Source of the DNA: Trebouxia sp. TZW2008
Lineage: Eukaryota > Chlorophyta > Trebouxiophyceae > Trebouxiales > Trebouxiaceae
Direction: 5' to 3'
DNA: 64,000 nt
NCBI GenBank assembly: GCA_002118135.1
Contig: BDIU01000009.1
Span: 1-64,000 of the forward strand
Position numbers and translations under genes: made by a program. How positions within the stretch are numbered: position 1 is the stretch's first letter; every line of letters begins with the position of its first letter. Shown here in pieces: positions 1 through 13,400 of the stretch. Below the pieces are notes generated by a model. That model searched no databases and was not told where the DNA came from. It saw only the letters and a list, made by a program, of their open reading frames with translations.

Positions 1-63
1 GCCCTAAGATAATAATCATAAAGCTGTTGCATGTCAAGACGAGCTTGCTGAGCTGAGCCTGCG

Positions 64-369
64 TGTAACGGGGCGCATGAAAAGGGTATGCTAGCTACGT
101 GTCAGAGAGCCAATTAAGTTTGCCCTGTAACATTACCCCCCCCGTCAAATCAAGACTCCGGGCTTGAATCAATCAACGAGAGCGGAGACCCAAATCATTG
201 TCAATCAAATCCTGTGACCAGCAGGAATCAATCGTGCGGAAGCGCTGGATCGAACCGCCGACCTCCAATCTGAGATCAAACGGCCTAAACCCGAAACCAC
301 TGTAACGGGGCGCATGAAAAGGGTATGCTAGCTACGTGTCAGAGAGCCAATTAAGTTTGCGCTGTAACA
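64..369. repeat. Direct repeat pair of about 69 bp
   Basis: Positions 64-123 and 301-360 are identical (60 bp, starting TGTAACGGGGCGCATG), and similarity continues through a CTGTAACA motif to about 132 and 369. The 237-bp period encloses a segment with a C-run (136-143). The second copy touches the 3' end of the LINE reverse-transcriptase fragment on the minus strand, so the pair may be tail repeats of that element. This link is inference. Confidence 0.75.
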
Positions 370-915
370 CTGCGCTAGGACTGTGCATGCCACAAATCTC
401 ACAGCCATAGTGCAAGGCGGGTACCAATATAGATTGCAGCAGTTGCAAATGGATGTTGACAGTGTTGCCGCACTCCAAGAGAGAGTGACGGCGCTGTACA
501 GCCGCCCAAGAACCAGCTGCTTTGTGTTTGATAGGCCGGATCAGGTGTGCGATGTCTCCAGAGGCATGAAAGTGCAAGCCCAAGTACTTGAAAGTGTCAA
601 GCTCCTCGATAGGCAGGCCCCCAAATGTGATTGAGGTGACTGCGACCTCCTCAGTGAAAAGTGACATGACCTTGGTCTTTGGGGCGCTGACCTCCATGTG
701 CAATGTGCCAAAGTAAGCAGCCAAAGCATCAACCAAAGCTTGCAGATCCTCAGCACTGGCTGCCAGCAAGCAAATGTCATCAGCATAGACCAGCTCCCTG
801 AGGCGCATGCCGCGAAGCTCAACCGAATAGGGTTGCGCCGAGAGGGCAACCCTGGCGTAGCCCCATGGCTGGAGACTGCGCCTCTCCACACGTCCCAGCA
901 ATCCTCATGGCCAGC
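332..915 (-). mobile_element. 5'-truncated non-LTR retrotransposon (LINE) reverse transcriptase fragment
   Basis: The minus strand encodes about 190 residues of reverse transcriptase palm/thumb. The catalytic box VYADDICLLA is visible near 790-765, followed by a helix rich in alanine and leucine and a K-T-K-V motif, the usual order in LINE-type enzymes. The preceding conserved box (GLRQGCPLGATLFG, near 870-830) is in a different frame, so the ORF has at least one frameshift. Nothing upstream of that box is recognisable: no endonuclease domain and no fingers. Short 5'-truncated copies are typical of target-primed reverse transcription. This is a dead remnant lying just before BTB/BACK-like copy A. 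Confidence 0.85.
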
Positions 916-1302
916 GATATCTGAGGACAGGCTGCAGCAACATTACGGCTGACACGCCAGCAATGTTGCGTAATTCCTTTTTCCCATATATGCACGCTGC
1001 TAGGGCCGGCTTGCAATGACAAACAATGAGTCAAACTCGAACTACCGCAACGCTGCATTGCAGAAGCAAGCTGTCGCTCAACGCTCCCTACGCAGCAAAT
1101 CCGCGCTTTGCGTACGACGAGTTGTCTGCGACCCACACTCAAGACAGACAGATTGGCAACTGCCTCTGTTTTGTGACTGACCTGCATGTGCGATCTCTTC
1201 ACACTTAGCCAGTCGACGCCCTGACAAGCAGAGCAAGCTTCTGTCATTTCTGCAAGAAACAAAAAGTTTGCTGCTCGCACACTTCTGAACTTTCACCTAC
1301 AA

Positions 1303-3160
1303 ATGCAGCGCGGCCCCTCTCCGCCTGCAGCAAAACGTCAAAAGCTTTCAGTGCCTGGTAGTGAGCAACCAGCAAAGGCTGCAGACGCCGGTCCAATATC
1401 TGCTTGCAACGATAATGAACTCATAGTGGCATTAGAGGCAATGCTAGAGCACGCTGCCGCGCAAAAGGACCAAGTCGTCCACAGTCCGTTTTTGCCAGGA
1501 TGTGATCAGTCAGCTCTGTCAGACGCCTTGAAAGAAGAGATGTGGCCCATTGCCAGCGGCTGGACTACAGCATACTGCACTTGGTGGCAAGAGAAGGCAC
1601 AGCAGCCCAGCAAGTTGCCAATGTTCCCGGTGCGGGTCATTGGTGACGCTATGTAACAGACTTACGTCTTCAGATGTCGGTACTTAGATTCGAACTTTTG
1701 GGCACAAGAAAGGTGCTAAGAGCTTAAGTTCGGGTCCTCTCCAATATATAGTAGTGGGCTCGAATCCGGTATGTTACACGCTAGCACGCCTGACCTTTTC
1801 ACGCCTATGAGCTTTGGGGACTTGGCGTTTTGCAGGTCTGACAAGGATTTTGCTTTAGCTCTAGGACTGCAGCTGGATGGTCCAGATCATGTTTTGCTCT
1901 GCCACTGCAGTTCATGGGGTTGCAAAGCCATGGAAGACAACTTGAATAGACAACATCAAATGCAAGCAGTTCTGCTTGTGTTGACCAAGCCCAGCATTGT
2001 TCATGAGGCCTTTGCTGGCATGCTGAGCGGGCAGATCAAACTGTCTGCAACCAATATTGAGGCAGTCCTTGTCATGGCCAATGCAATCGGGGTGAGCACC
2101 AAGTTGCAGTCTATCATGGTGTGATGCAATCATGCAGTGCTGAGACTTGCAAAATCTGCTTGCAACTGCACAAACCAACAAACGATGATTCTTATAGGTT
2201 GAAAGTTTGGAAGCATCATGCTTGAGCTTCTTACAAGCTAGAGCATCTAAAATGACAACGGACGCTTTGTCATGCTTGGTGAAGCTTGGTAGGCACATAG
2301 GTCTTGATGCATTGGTTGATAGCGCAGCGAAAGAGTTGCTCAAGATGCCATGGGAAGGCAATATGCAAGCTTTAGGGGATATAGCCAAGCAAGTGCATGG
2401 CACTGGACTTGACAATTTGAAGCACCTACTGCATCACCCTACAAGGGGTGCATACTCCGAGCTGCAAGTTTTAGAGCTTCTGGAGAGCATTGACATTGGT
2501 GAAGATGACGTGGCAGCTTGTGTTGACATAGATGGAATACAAAGCGTAGAGTTTGACGTTTTACTTGGGATTTTTACAAATGCACATCATGTTGGCAAGA
2601 GCGTGCTTTTGTGGAAGGCTGTGCAGAGACAACTGTTGCGCAAAGCCGAGAAGGAGCCAGCGATTCCAACAAGCAATACACGCTTCATGGATGACATACA
2701 CATGGTAGACATACAGCAGGATGTGACTACTAGTCTTCCTCATTCGGAGTTTGAGCTAATGGTGGCGGGTGAAAGTAAGACCCCTTGCTACATTGATGAT
2801 GATCTTGCAACAGTCCTGTCTTTGCATGCACAAAGCTGTGGCTAACCAGCTGTCGCATGCCTGGGATCATTGATTGTGTTGTTTGCAGGCAAAGAGCATA
2901 TGAACTTGTTTTTGATGCCCTCTAGGAAGCACACTTTGATTGGGGCGTTGCATGATTTCACAATTTTTGCTTTGAACACTGCAGTGCCGTACATACGGAA
3001 CCCTTATCATGCCGGCAATGAAGCCATGCAAGACTTGGGGCCAGGGGTTGGAATCGGTGATCCTGGTTATTTATCCAAATTGTCTAAAGCTTTTCCAAGC
3101 AACTACAGTGGACCCTTCTGCATAGGTGTCACATGCACAAAACGAAGTCAATCATCTTGA
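1303..3160 (+). pseudogene. BTB/BACK-like family, copy A, interrupted by a solo LTR
   Basis: This is a four-exon gene: exon 1 1303-1835, exon 2 1911-2091, exon 3 2198-2774, exon 4 2889-3160. Phases match copies C and D. The N-terminus has a basic KRQK patch (possible nuclear signal). Then come a family motif (HSPFLPGCD...WWQ), an 'ASTPDLFTPMSFGDLAFC' block, a stretch like the end of a BTB/POZ domain (SGQIKLSATNIEAVLVMANA), a helical BACK-like region (WEGNMQALGDIA; HHPTRGAYSELQVLELLE) and a family-specific C-terminus (HDFTIFALN; GPFCIGV). Exon 1 is split by a 127-bp insertion that puts an in-frame TAA after GDAM. Without the insertion and one target duplication the frame would be open for 476 codons. 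BTB/BACK assignment is by pattern only. Confidence 0.7.
1652..1778. mobile_element. 127-bp solo LTR (TG...CA) with 5-bp target duplication
   Basis: The insert begins TGTAACA and ends TGTTACA, so it has the TG...CA ends and short inverted termini of a retroviral-type LTR. It is flanked by the same 5 bp, CGCTA, at 1647-1651 and 1779-1783. No coding sequence lies inside, so it is a solo LTR left by recombination, or a very small LTR element. The comparison with copies C and D, which are uninterrupted at this point, shows the empty site. A GGCTCGAATCC stretch near the 3' end resembles a pol III B box but no tRNA fold is evident. Confidence 0.8.
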
Positions 3161-3660
3161 TAGCTTCAAGGGTGCACTAGCAGAGTCGCATGCAAGGCAA
3201 CATGCCATAAACCTTGACGTCAACCTTGACGTAATTGAGACATGTGTACATGGCATATAATATATAGCAACAACTTCCAGTTGACATCACAAAAAGATCT
3301 GTTCAAGGCCTTTGAACAGGAGCTGTTGCTTAGTAGTAGTGTAACACTAGGTGTTGCAACATTTGGTCAATGCTGACAGTGAAAAGGTTGATGCAAACAC
3401 AACTTTTGCTTGAGCGCTTATTGTGTGAGTCCTGGCATAAACAACAGCTCTTCAACCGTTGGGCTGTGATGATCTCAGGCAAACGACTGGACCCTTGAGC
3501 ATGGGCACTTAGTCGCCAAGCTACCCTGCATGTGTGGTATTTTGATGACAGCAATCGCTTAACAAATCACAACTCAAACTCATACTATAGCGCATAATAT
3601 CGATGAAGCCATCGCAAAATTAAACGTGCTAGCTGTGCAGTCAGTGTCAAGCTTGCTTCG

Positions 3661-5333
3661 TCAAGTTTGCAGTTTCAAGCTGGTCCACCTCACACCTATA
3701 CAGAAGGGGCCACGGTAATTGCCTGAGTAGTGTTTGGCAATTGTAGTCAAGAGATCAGCATATCCACACCCACGTCCAGACCCCCACATCTTGACAGCCG
3801 CTTGATTGACGTTGTATGCCTCTCTTATGTAAGGCACCTCCACATGCAATGCAAATAGCGTGAAGTCTGACAACATGCTGCTCAGGGTTTGAGCGGCGCG
3901 GGGCATCAGATACATGCCCTGCATGCCTGCAACAACGCAAAAGCCAAGCCGGGTTTAGCATCCACAAGCAAGTTGGACTTGAGCCTCAATACAATGGCAA
4001 TAAAATGGCAAAACCTGTTCGATGAGCAATTTAACAACAACAAAGTCATGGTGAAAGTCCATACCTGTCGCCTCATCAGGCTTGACTAGTAAGTCAAGTT
4101 GTGTGTCTGGAAACTGGTTTCAAATTCCACCAGGCGCATCTGTCATGTGAATGTTTGCAAAACGAGTGTATCCTATCAACTCTGAAGGTGGCTTGCAAGC
4201 TTTGGCCAGTTGGCTCTGCACAGCATTGCGCAGTAGCACACTTTGACCGGCATGTTGTTCGTTGGTAAGTATCCTCAGAAGGGTGTCAAGTTCTGGAGGT
4301 TGCATATTGTCTATGCCAACATACGCGGCCACATCGTTCTCAGCCAATGCAATGCCTTCCAACAACTGCAAGACTTGCAACTCAGAGTAAGCCCCCCTTT
4401 CAGGATGATGTACGAAGTTGTTCAATCTCTCCTTGTCCATTTTGTCCAAACTTTTGGCCATGTGTCCTAAAGCTTGCATGTTTTGCTCCCAAGGCAATGT
4501 TACAAGCCCATTGGCTGTGCTTAGGACCAGCAGATGGAGACCTAGGTGTCCCCCAAGCTTGAACAAGCACAGCAAAGACTTGATCGTCATCTGATGTACT
4601 CTTGTGCCCAGGAAAGTCACGCATGTTGCCTCTAAACATTCAATCTGCATCAAGACAAGTTGCTCGCTTTATGGCTTGATATGATGCAATGAGGTGTTTG
4701 CCAGGACAAGAAAGAAGGTCGAATATGGGCTCATCATGCTGATGCATACCCCAGTAGCATTGGCAAGAACAAGAATGGCTCCGACATTTGCTAAGGACAG
4801 CTTGATCTGCCCTGATAGCAGACCAGTCACTGCTTGACGCACAATGCTTGGCTCTGTGTGAGAACAGGCAAGATGACTGGGGTTATCTCCTGATGTGCGT
4901 GGTCTTTGATTAGCCTGTGGAGCCATTGCCTGTGCAAGCACAGACAAGCTTTCACGAACTGACAACTGATTCGACAGCTGCAAAGCTGCGTTTGAAGCAC
5001 GCTGCAGACAAGCACTTACGTGCTAAATGCTGAATCTCCGTGAGTCATGGGAGTAAACAGATGTGGCGCGCTGGCATCTCCTACAGGAAAGAGACTGCTC
5101 TGAGCCGACTGACCTAGCCACCACTGATAATATGCGGGGGTCCAGCCGCTGGCAACGCTGCGTGTTCTTTCTGCTAGGGCGTTGCCCAGCAATTTCTGGT
5201 TACATTTGGAAAAGAAAGAGTTGTGCACCGCTTGCGGCGGAACGGGCAAGGGATCTGCCTCGCCCTGATCAGCTGTCGCCATGCTTTTTGCGTGACTCTG
5301 CATTCTTGGTCTCACTGTGCAGCGAATCAGCAA
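3661..5333 (-). pseudogene. BTB/BACK-like family, copy B, frameshifted
   Basis: Lies tail-to-tail with copy A and has the same exon order on the minus strand. Exon 1 (from about 5333 or, better, the downstream ATG at 5282, to 5020) has the HNSFFSKCN and WW motifs and GDASAPHLFTPM. Exon 2 ends at 4750 (SGQIKLSLANVGAILVLANA). Exon 3 starts at 4644 (LLCLFKLGGHLGL; HHPERGAYSELQVLQLLE). Exon 4 is about 3925-3661 (SDFTLFALHVEVPYI; GPFCIGV). Two defects are visible. The end of exon 3 needs a frame change near 4110-4130 to reach its FPDTQLDLL segment. The best acceptors for exon 2 do not fit the phase left by exon 1. Three residues before GDAS are also missing relative to the other copies. Probably dead, but recent. 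Confidence 0.65.
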
Positions 5334-7205
5334 ATGCTACCTAATACGACACGGAAACTGCGCGCACGTTCACTGGGCTGCAGGGGCGCTGATCTATTTA
5401 ACAGAGCTGAGCGGGCGGGCAGCTGGTTGAGTTCGACCCTCGTTGCCTCCGAACCCGATCTTGGCGCTGTACAATATGTATAGTACAGGTTGGCCGCTGC
5501 CTGCAACTCTAGTCGAATGCAAACACTGTCAGCGGGAGCTCCTGCGTGCTCCAAAGCACGGATGTGGGGGCGCGAGTCATGCTGTGCTGTTGGGCATAGT
5601 CTCGGCATCCAGCTCTGGTACCTTGACTGTATGAGCCAGACTTTGAGCAGCAAAATGCATGACTAGACCTGCATAATCGCACTCTAACTTTGCACAGCTT
5701 CTATCAAATTGCTCAAATTACCTGCGTATAGGCTGCAAACATAACTTGCAGATGTTTGAAGCGATCTGCAAGGTTTCCTGTCTTGTGATGTTGCTACTCC
5801 ACAATTGTTATGGCTGTGAATCAACCCAATGCTCATGGGGCAAGTTTTACTGTTGACATACCCATGGAATCTGAGTCCAACTGGATTGCACAAGCTGTGG
5901 TATCTGAACCTTCTAGCGATCCTGATACTCTGCATTAGCTGGGAAATCACAAAGCAAAAGTCGGTCTGGCAAAAGTATTGATTGGTGGGTTTGTTGTCAC
6001 AAGCTATCACGTTGGAGCTCTGCAGCACTTCAGCAGTATACTAGTTTTAGGTGCAGCATCAAGCAGCCCATAAGTGTCAAACCAGCTAATATCGTGGCTT
6101 ATGTGTTGTTGTGCTGCAGTTAGGCAAACACAGCATACATTGCTTAGTGTCATTATTGCTTCCATGGGACTTTTAACAACATCCAACTGCAAGCTGTTAT
6201 TGTTGCGACACACTGAGTTGTTTGTCGGTGATCTGTAATCAGAAGATTGACATTGTGGAGCTGAAGTCAGCCGACAGTTTCTTAACTAGCCTCAACTGAG
6301 CTTCATACTCAGCACTTCATTGCTTGTTGTCGTGCTTCACAGCTGACTTGCAAAAATGGAGAAAATTTGCAAAACAGTCTGCTTGAGCAGAGAAATTCAG
6401 CTGGGGATCATTCATTGGACCTCGAGATCAGCTGCTATTTTGTGTGTTTCAGGTGTTTTCAGGTCCTCTTGCATGATTTCACATAAGTATCCAGGAACCC
6501 TTTATGCGTGTGTAGGCCGGACTTGCCAAGTGCATGCTACATAGGGTGCAGCTATGCCATATGTATCAGGCCAAGGTCCACATTGGTACAAACAAAGCTC
6601 ACAGGCCTGATGCAGTTTGCATGCACATGACTGCTGTTGGCATTGTGAAAGCGTTATGGCTTGCCAGTGCTCAGCTGTTCCTGGCACTGGTCTTCTTTCG
6701 TGTTTTGCACATCTGGCGCAAGAATGCTGAGAAATGATCCTCAAAGGGACTCATTGAGACAAACTTTCTCTCAAATGTAGAGCTACGCAAAATGTTGCAG
6801 TGTGCTGACCTCGTACTAGTAGCGTTGTTGAGTGTAATGGACATACGACGCAGCTTGTTTACAGCTTTTGCTTTTCTTATCTGCAGCTGCTCCGAGCGCA
6901 CGTCTTTTTGTTTGGCTCTGATCTTGAACAGAAGCGCTTGAATGGGCAATATTGCAAGCATGGTGGGTGTTGGTCGGTGGGCTGGGTCGGGGGGGGGGAG
7001 GCAAGGGGCAGGCCTTGGAGGATACACTCAGGCCTTTGCTCTGGCCTTTGCTGCAGCGAATTGGTGAAGCGCGCCTTGCATCCCAGTGTCGCGAGCTTGT
7101 GTGGGTGACTAGTGAGAAGCGCGTTCAGTCATCGCGGGACACAGAATCGTCGGCAAGCAGCATCATCCGAAACTCAGGCCGTGATCTAGCTTCTGAGAGC
7201 CTGTT
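5334..7205. other. Intergenic interval between divergent copies B and C
   Basis: This 1.9-kb stretch holds the 5' sides of copies B (leftward) and C (rightward). Only short unconvincing open frames are present on both strands. A 12-base G run lies near 6983-6996. No repeat, RNA gene or transposon end was recognised. Confidence 0.4.
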
Positions 7206-9101
7206 GTGTCAGACAGTGCTGACAGGCAGCTGCCATCCGAAGTGTTGGAAACACAAGGACGCTGCGCTGGCGTGATAAATGGGTCACCCTTGGCAAAGCG
7301 CCAAAAGCTCGCAGTAGAAACCTTAGCGTCCCCAGCACCAACTCAGTCACCGGCTGATCATGCCAGCCAAGGCTGCAACAAGGCCCCAGCAGACTTGCCT
7401 GAAGACTCGTGTTCAGCAAGTGCCACTCTTGCTACACAACAGGCCGTCCACAACCCATTCTTGGCGCAATGCGACCCACAAGATCTATGCTCAGCCCTGC
7501 TTGAGGTCAGAGTTTCTGTAAAAAACGGGCGAGGTTCAGCGTATTGCAGCTGGTGGCAGAAGCAGGCGCCACAAAACAGCAAGCTGACATTATTTCCTGC
7601 CCAGCTTGTTGGCAATGCCAGTACGCCAGATTTGTTCACTTCAGTGAGCTTGGGGGACTTGGCCTATTGCAGGTGTGTTGTTGCATGCTGCGCATGTCAC
7701 ATCAACATAGCTTGCACTTCCGCTCATGGTACATGCTGCTGTAGACTTTTTGTGACGTGCAGCAATTGGAGACAAAAGCTGGTTGATGATCGCGATGGCA
7801 CACTACAATTTCTGGTGCCGGTTTTGCCTGTCCTTACAGCCCCAGAGATTGTGCAACAGTGTATGGCTGGTATACTGGGCGGCAACATCCTCTTGTCTGC
7901 AGCAAACATTGAGCCAGTCTTGGTTCTTGCCAACGCTGTTGGGGTGAGCAAGTGCTGATGCGCGACAAGGCAGGGTCTTGTAGCTGATGGCAATCCAAAC
8001 TGTTGCTGTGTTGCTGCAGTTTGAATCTTTGGAGAGAGCTTGCATCAAATACCTTGCCGAAACAACATGGAAAATGCAGACACAAGTCTTGCAATGCGTC
8101 ATAGGTCTTGCTGAACATTTGGGTCTTGATGAGCTACTTGACAAGATGGCTTCTTGTCTTGTGACTCGACCATGGGAAGGACATATGGACAGCCTGGCTT
8201 ACGTAGTGCAGCACTTCTATAAGACTAAGCGAGATGTCAAATCGCTGCTACATGATCCTGATCGCGGAGCCTATTCAGAGCTACAAGTTCTTGAGTTACT
8301 AGAGGCTGCTAATGTCTTTGACAGCGACATTTCAGCCATGCTACAAGTTGAGCTCATGGGGGTGGGAGAGATCAACATTTTTGCTTGCAATTCTTGTCCA
8401 CCAGGATCGCATGGCCAGCTTTCCACTAATGCGGAAAGCTGTGAAGCAACATCTCCAGGGTGATGCAGCCAAAATGCACAATAGACGCTTCAGAACCCAC
8501 ATTGTGGAGAAAGTCATGATGCCAGATGCAGATATGCCTAAAACAACATTGCCATTGCCTGATTCAGAGCTGCGGTTGCAATTGATCCGGCACAGTCATC
8601 AAGGCAAGTTGTATTTGTTATGTCACCTGCTTTCTATGTAGTTACAGCTGTGCCCTTTGTATATGCACATGTATTTATGTGGCACTTTGAACACGCCCTT
8701 TCACTCACTGCAATCAACATCATTGGAGCAAATTTTATGCAAGTATAGTGAGGCGCCTTGCTTTTGCAGGTGATGGCGGTGAAACAGAGGGCATTTACTT
8801 GAAACCAGGTGCTGGAAAATTCCTCATAGATTGTGTACATTGTTTTGTGTTTTTTGCGCTTGACACCAAGAAGCCGTACCTCAAGGAGATACACCAGGTT
8901 CACAATCATAACCTGCCTAGTCCCCCATCTAGAGCGGGTTGTGGCGTCAGAAACTACACGAAACATTTGGCAAAACACTATGCTGCAAATTTCAGAGGAC
9001 CCTTTACATTAGGTGTCTTCTGGCAAATACCAGACATGGCATTAGATGTAGAGATGCCAGACTCTGACTCAGAGTCTGACTCAGATTCTGCCAATGCTTG
9101 A
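7206..9101 (+). pseudogene. BTB/BACK-like family, copy C, with a frameshift in exon 3
   Basis: Exons: 7206-7672, 7763-7943, 8020-8603, 8770-9101. The splice phases equal those of copies A and D. The protein starts with a basic SPLAKRQK patch, then HNPFLAQCD, the AYCSWWQ motif, NASTPDLFTSVS, a BTB-like end (GNILLSAANIEPVLVLANA), the BACK-like helices (LLHDPDRGAYSELQVLELLE) and an acidic Asp/Ser tail (DSDSESDSDS). Exon 3 is 584 nt long where phase requires 1 modulo 3. The shift lies at 8370-8385, around a run of five T, where the frame passes from GEINIF to LLAILVH. The last intron uses a GC donor (AAG|GCAAGT at 8604). A sequencing error in the T run is possible, which would make this copy intact. 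Confidence 0.7.
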
Positions 9102-10451
9102 GTCTGGCTAACATCTCGTGTGTGAGGGTCAAACGAAGTGCCTAAGAAATTATGTATCTATAGTAGTACATGTTGGAACAATTGAATTCCACGCGATTGT
9201 GCCAATGGTATTGTCACTTCTTCGCAAGGCTGTTTTCAGAGTACGTCAACCTGATGATGTGTTTGTGCATCGAGTTTGATGTGGCAAGTAGGCGGTCATG
9301 TCGAAGCAGTGGACAAGTAGATTCAGCACAAGCCGCACAGTCATGTGGGCCGAACAATCAGCGTTCATGATCAAGGTCTCATTTTGACATCGTCAGAGAC
9401 AAAACATTGCGCATTTCTGTCAAGCCAGTGGCGGCAATGCTGATTGTTTGTGATATACAAATTTTGCTTGCACAGTTTGGTCAGAGCACGTCGACTCAGT
9501 TGTCAAGAGTCAAATTGAATCATACTCGCCTGAGCCGTTGCATCACATCAGCCATGTTGCCTAATCCTGAAGCAAATATAACAAGACACCGAGTCTTAGC
9601 GCATTTACTTGCCTAAACATGAGTCCAACATGCACCAATAACTGTCTGAAGCTAATGCTGTCCGGCTACAAACAGAGTCAGGAATGTACAAGCATGCCTT
9701 TCCAGTCAGAAAGACACATGTATATCTGGTGATTGTGCGACCCGTGTCTCAAGCATTATGACAAAGGAGACGGTAAGCAAATGGTCCCTACAGTCCGATC
9801 TTCAAAAGTATGTTCATGAGTCAAAGGTCGATAAAAACATTCAGGTACTATTCACTATGGCATAGCAAAGCTGTACACACACGTGCCGCTGGCATATTGC
9901 AGCCAGTTTAACCTAAAAGAAGTCAAGAGTCATCTGTTTTCAAGCGTAGTAAGTCCGTGTACCAAAAGTTATCAGTCACTTCACAGTACAGTCAGACTCT
10001 ACAAAGCCTGATCACAGTTCGGTCTGTAAAAAATCAAGATGTGCGCATGCTTGCAATATTCAATCAGCAGAGGTGAGACAGAAAGTAATACAGACAGCCC
10101 TGGCTAAAATCAGACGCCAGAGATACAAATGAAAAGCTCAGCTGCATAGCCAGCTTATGCAAAAGGCGCCTGCCATTTTGCATGTATCATCTCATCAGAC
10201 AAATGTCAACCCTCAGAGCACACTGGCACTAGGAATCATAGTGCTACGACAAAGCCCAAATTGAAAATGCATTTCTTTGTTCCAGATTTCAGTACCATTC
10301 TTTGCGCTTTATTCAAATTGCGCCAGGCACCTGCTGTTTTGGTGCCAAAGCTTGCTTTTTGTATGCAGACAACAAGTACTTTCATGCCCAAAGCATTGGT
10401 ATCAACAATGCAAAGCAATTTGCATCAGTGATCTGCTGGAAGAGTTGCTTT
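9102..10451. other. Intergenic interval between copy C and the permease 3' end
   Basis: About 1.35 kb of AT-richer sequence with no convincing coding exon, repeat or RNA gene on either strand. The two flanking genes converge here, so it should contain both 3' UTRs. Confidence 0.4.
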
Positions 10452-13400
10452 TCATTGTCGAGATAGCCTCACAGTTCCTGCTGCCAAACCTTTCCTTGGT
10501 GGATCCGTAATCCAATATTTTGTCCTCACAGCATCAGAGTTGTCAACATCAATCCTGGGTCCGTTGAACCAGTTGCTTGCAGACAGCACCCATGCGAATG
10601 TGGCAATAAGGCAAACTCCACCAACAGCCACTGGAGCATAATTGAAATTTCCTCCAGTGATTGCAAATCTGGTGGGCAGAGTGAAGATGACAGCTGCAAA
10701 AATGAGCCAAAGAAATGATGCCAAGCTGACCAGAGGCCCCCATCTGCACACAGAACGCATTGCTCAAGGTGGACACCAATGTGATGACAGTCTTGACTAA
10801 AAGGTCACGTTGACATCTTTTAAATCTGGCAGTTCAGTAAACAGACCATGTTCAAAGAGGCTTGAGTGCATTCATGGCACAACTAATAAGCAATAAGCTT
10901 TGAGGATGGGCAAACACAAGCAGCTCAGACTGCCAATAGAAAGCAAATCTGCCCACATTGAAAGTCCCAGGCAGAAAGCTGTCCCCAACCAGCATGCCTT
11001 TGTGATGCATCCAAGCTTGGAGATGGTCAAATACCAGCAGCTGGAATCATTGGTTGTATGCAAACCTGCCCACAGTGGGATGATGCCTTCATAGTGTAGT
11101 TGGCAAGCAGAGAGGCACCAGTCCATGCAGCTGAAACTGTTAAGGGAAGACTGACCTGCCCACAGTGAAAGGCCCAGGCTCAAAGCCATCACAGTCAGCA
11201 TGCCTTTGTGGTGTAGGCGGCAAGCTTGAGGACAAGCAAACACAAGCAGCTGGAATCATCAGTGGTATGCAAACCTGCCCGCAGCAAAAGGCCCTTCATG
11301 ATGCCTTCATGATGCAAAAGACAAGCTTAAAGAGGCATCATACAAGCAGCTGTCAGTGAGAGGTTGACCTGCCCGTAGTGAAAGGCCCAAGCTCACAACT
11401 ATGCCCAGCCTGGAACAAGCGGAACCCGATGGGCAGGGTGTGGGACAGAAGACCTACACTTTGCACGCATTTGTGATGCATGTACGCAATTCCAGTTGGA
11501 CCCAGTGCAGGCAGCTGAGATTGCTAGTGGAAGGCTCACCTGCCCATAGTGAAAGGCCCAGGCTCAAAGCTGTCCCCAGCCAGGAACAGGCGGAACCCAA
11601 TGGGCAGGGCATAGTCAATGCACAGGCCAGCTGTTGCTATGGAGCTGCAGGTGCCAAAAGCTGTTGCCCCTGCCATTAGCGGTAAGCCCATGAGAAAAGT
11701 GGCAAAGGTGATGCCCCACACTGCACACACTGCCATGTGTCAGACTTTGCTTCAGGAAACGGGGATACAGCTTGCAACATGCAGCAGATGAAAGTGCAAG
11801 TCCCAAAAGCTGTTGCCCCTGCCATCAGCGGCAAGCCCATGTGAAAAGTGGCAAAGGTGATGCCCCACACTGCATGCACACTGCCACATGTCAGAATGGG
11901 CTTGAGGAACAGGATTCACAATCTGAGTCATGCAAGATTTCTGCGAGTGCCAGAAGCTATTGCCCTTGCCATTGACGATAGGCCCATGAGGAATGTGGCA
12001 AAGGTGACTCCACAATGCACACACTAGCATGTGTCAGCCTGGGCTTGGAAAAGATAAAGTGCAGTCTCCTCTTCAAGCAGTTCCTGACAGACCAGCCTTT
12101 GGCAGGTGCTGGTGAGAGCTGCTCATATTCTTGTTTGCAGCGCTGACTTGGTGGCAATCTTGACCATGTATGTTGCACGCAATGGCAACAACAGGCCTTT
12201 CAGGACTGGTGAATATGACTGTCTGCAGAACCTGTGATATGCAAAGGCTTGACTTGATATCTGACAGATGCAGCATGAGCATGTGAAACCAAATGCTGCA
12301 TGTGTGAAACCAAATGCTGCATGAGTGAATCACCAGCTAGCAAGCAAAGGGGGAACAAACATAAATAAGTGAATAAGTGAGTGTATGGGTGGGTGAGTGA
12401 GTGGACGACTGAGTTGGTGGAGCAGTGGGTGAGTGGGTGGGTGAGTGAGTGAGTGAGCGAGCAAGTGAATGATAGGAAAGACAGCGAGTGCATGAGCTAG
12501 TGAGCGAGTGAGTCATCAAACGAGCAATTGAGTGACTTGATAAACAGGATGGTACGCAGTTCGATCAGGCGCGAGTGAGTGATTGGATGAGCAAGCAAGT
12601 AAGCAAAAAACGTTTCAATGAGCAAGCAGGCAAGCAGGTCAGCAAAATCAAAATTGAGTGCATGAGTGACTGACTGGGCAGGAGGGAGCAAGAAAGGAAG
12701 CAAGGTGAAGCACCTGCATGAACAGGGACTCCTTGATCATCAACTCTGGTCCACAGCCACCAGAAGGGGACTGCTCTATCCCGAGAGAAACCATACAGCA
12801 TCCTGTCACCAAGCAACTGAAATTAAGTATCAGCACCTAACAAAGTTTGAACCCAGCACAAAAACAAGCAACTTTGGCCAACAGCAAACAGAAAGAATTG
12901 ATCTTGCCCTGTCTCGAGAAACATCATATGGCATCCTCTCAGCAAGCAGTCAGACACTGAAAGTGAGTATGAAGTTTTCTGCTTTTGCCTATTGCGGAAA
13001 AGCAAAGATGCATTTAGTGTGGCACTTACACACTTATTGGCTCACCTTGCATCTGAGGCGCCAGCATGTAGGCAACAAAAGAGCGCGCGTCCTAGAGGCA
13101 TCAGCAGAACCTTTTGTGCTTACTTTTCTTGTTTTTCAAGGGCAGAGTTGCGTTGAATCTGGCATTGATGCATTCATTGACTCACCTTGCAGCTGACGTG
13201 CCAGCATGCAGGCCACAAAACAACGCGCATCCTAAAGGCATCAGCAGCATGAGGGTGCCGCATTGACCCCAGCCAAACCGGGCCTCAAAAACATCCCACA
13301 CAATCAGCGCAACCGTATTGACCATGGCCAGGTGGTCAGGCGGGTGCGTGGTAGCCTCCCAATCCTACAGAATGCAGGTTCTGCTTCAGCAGGTGTCATG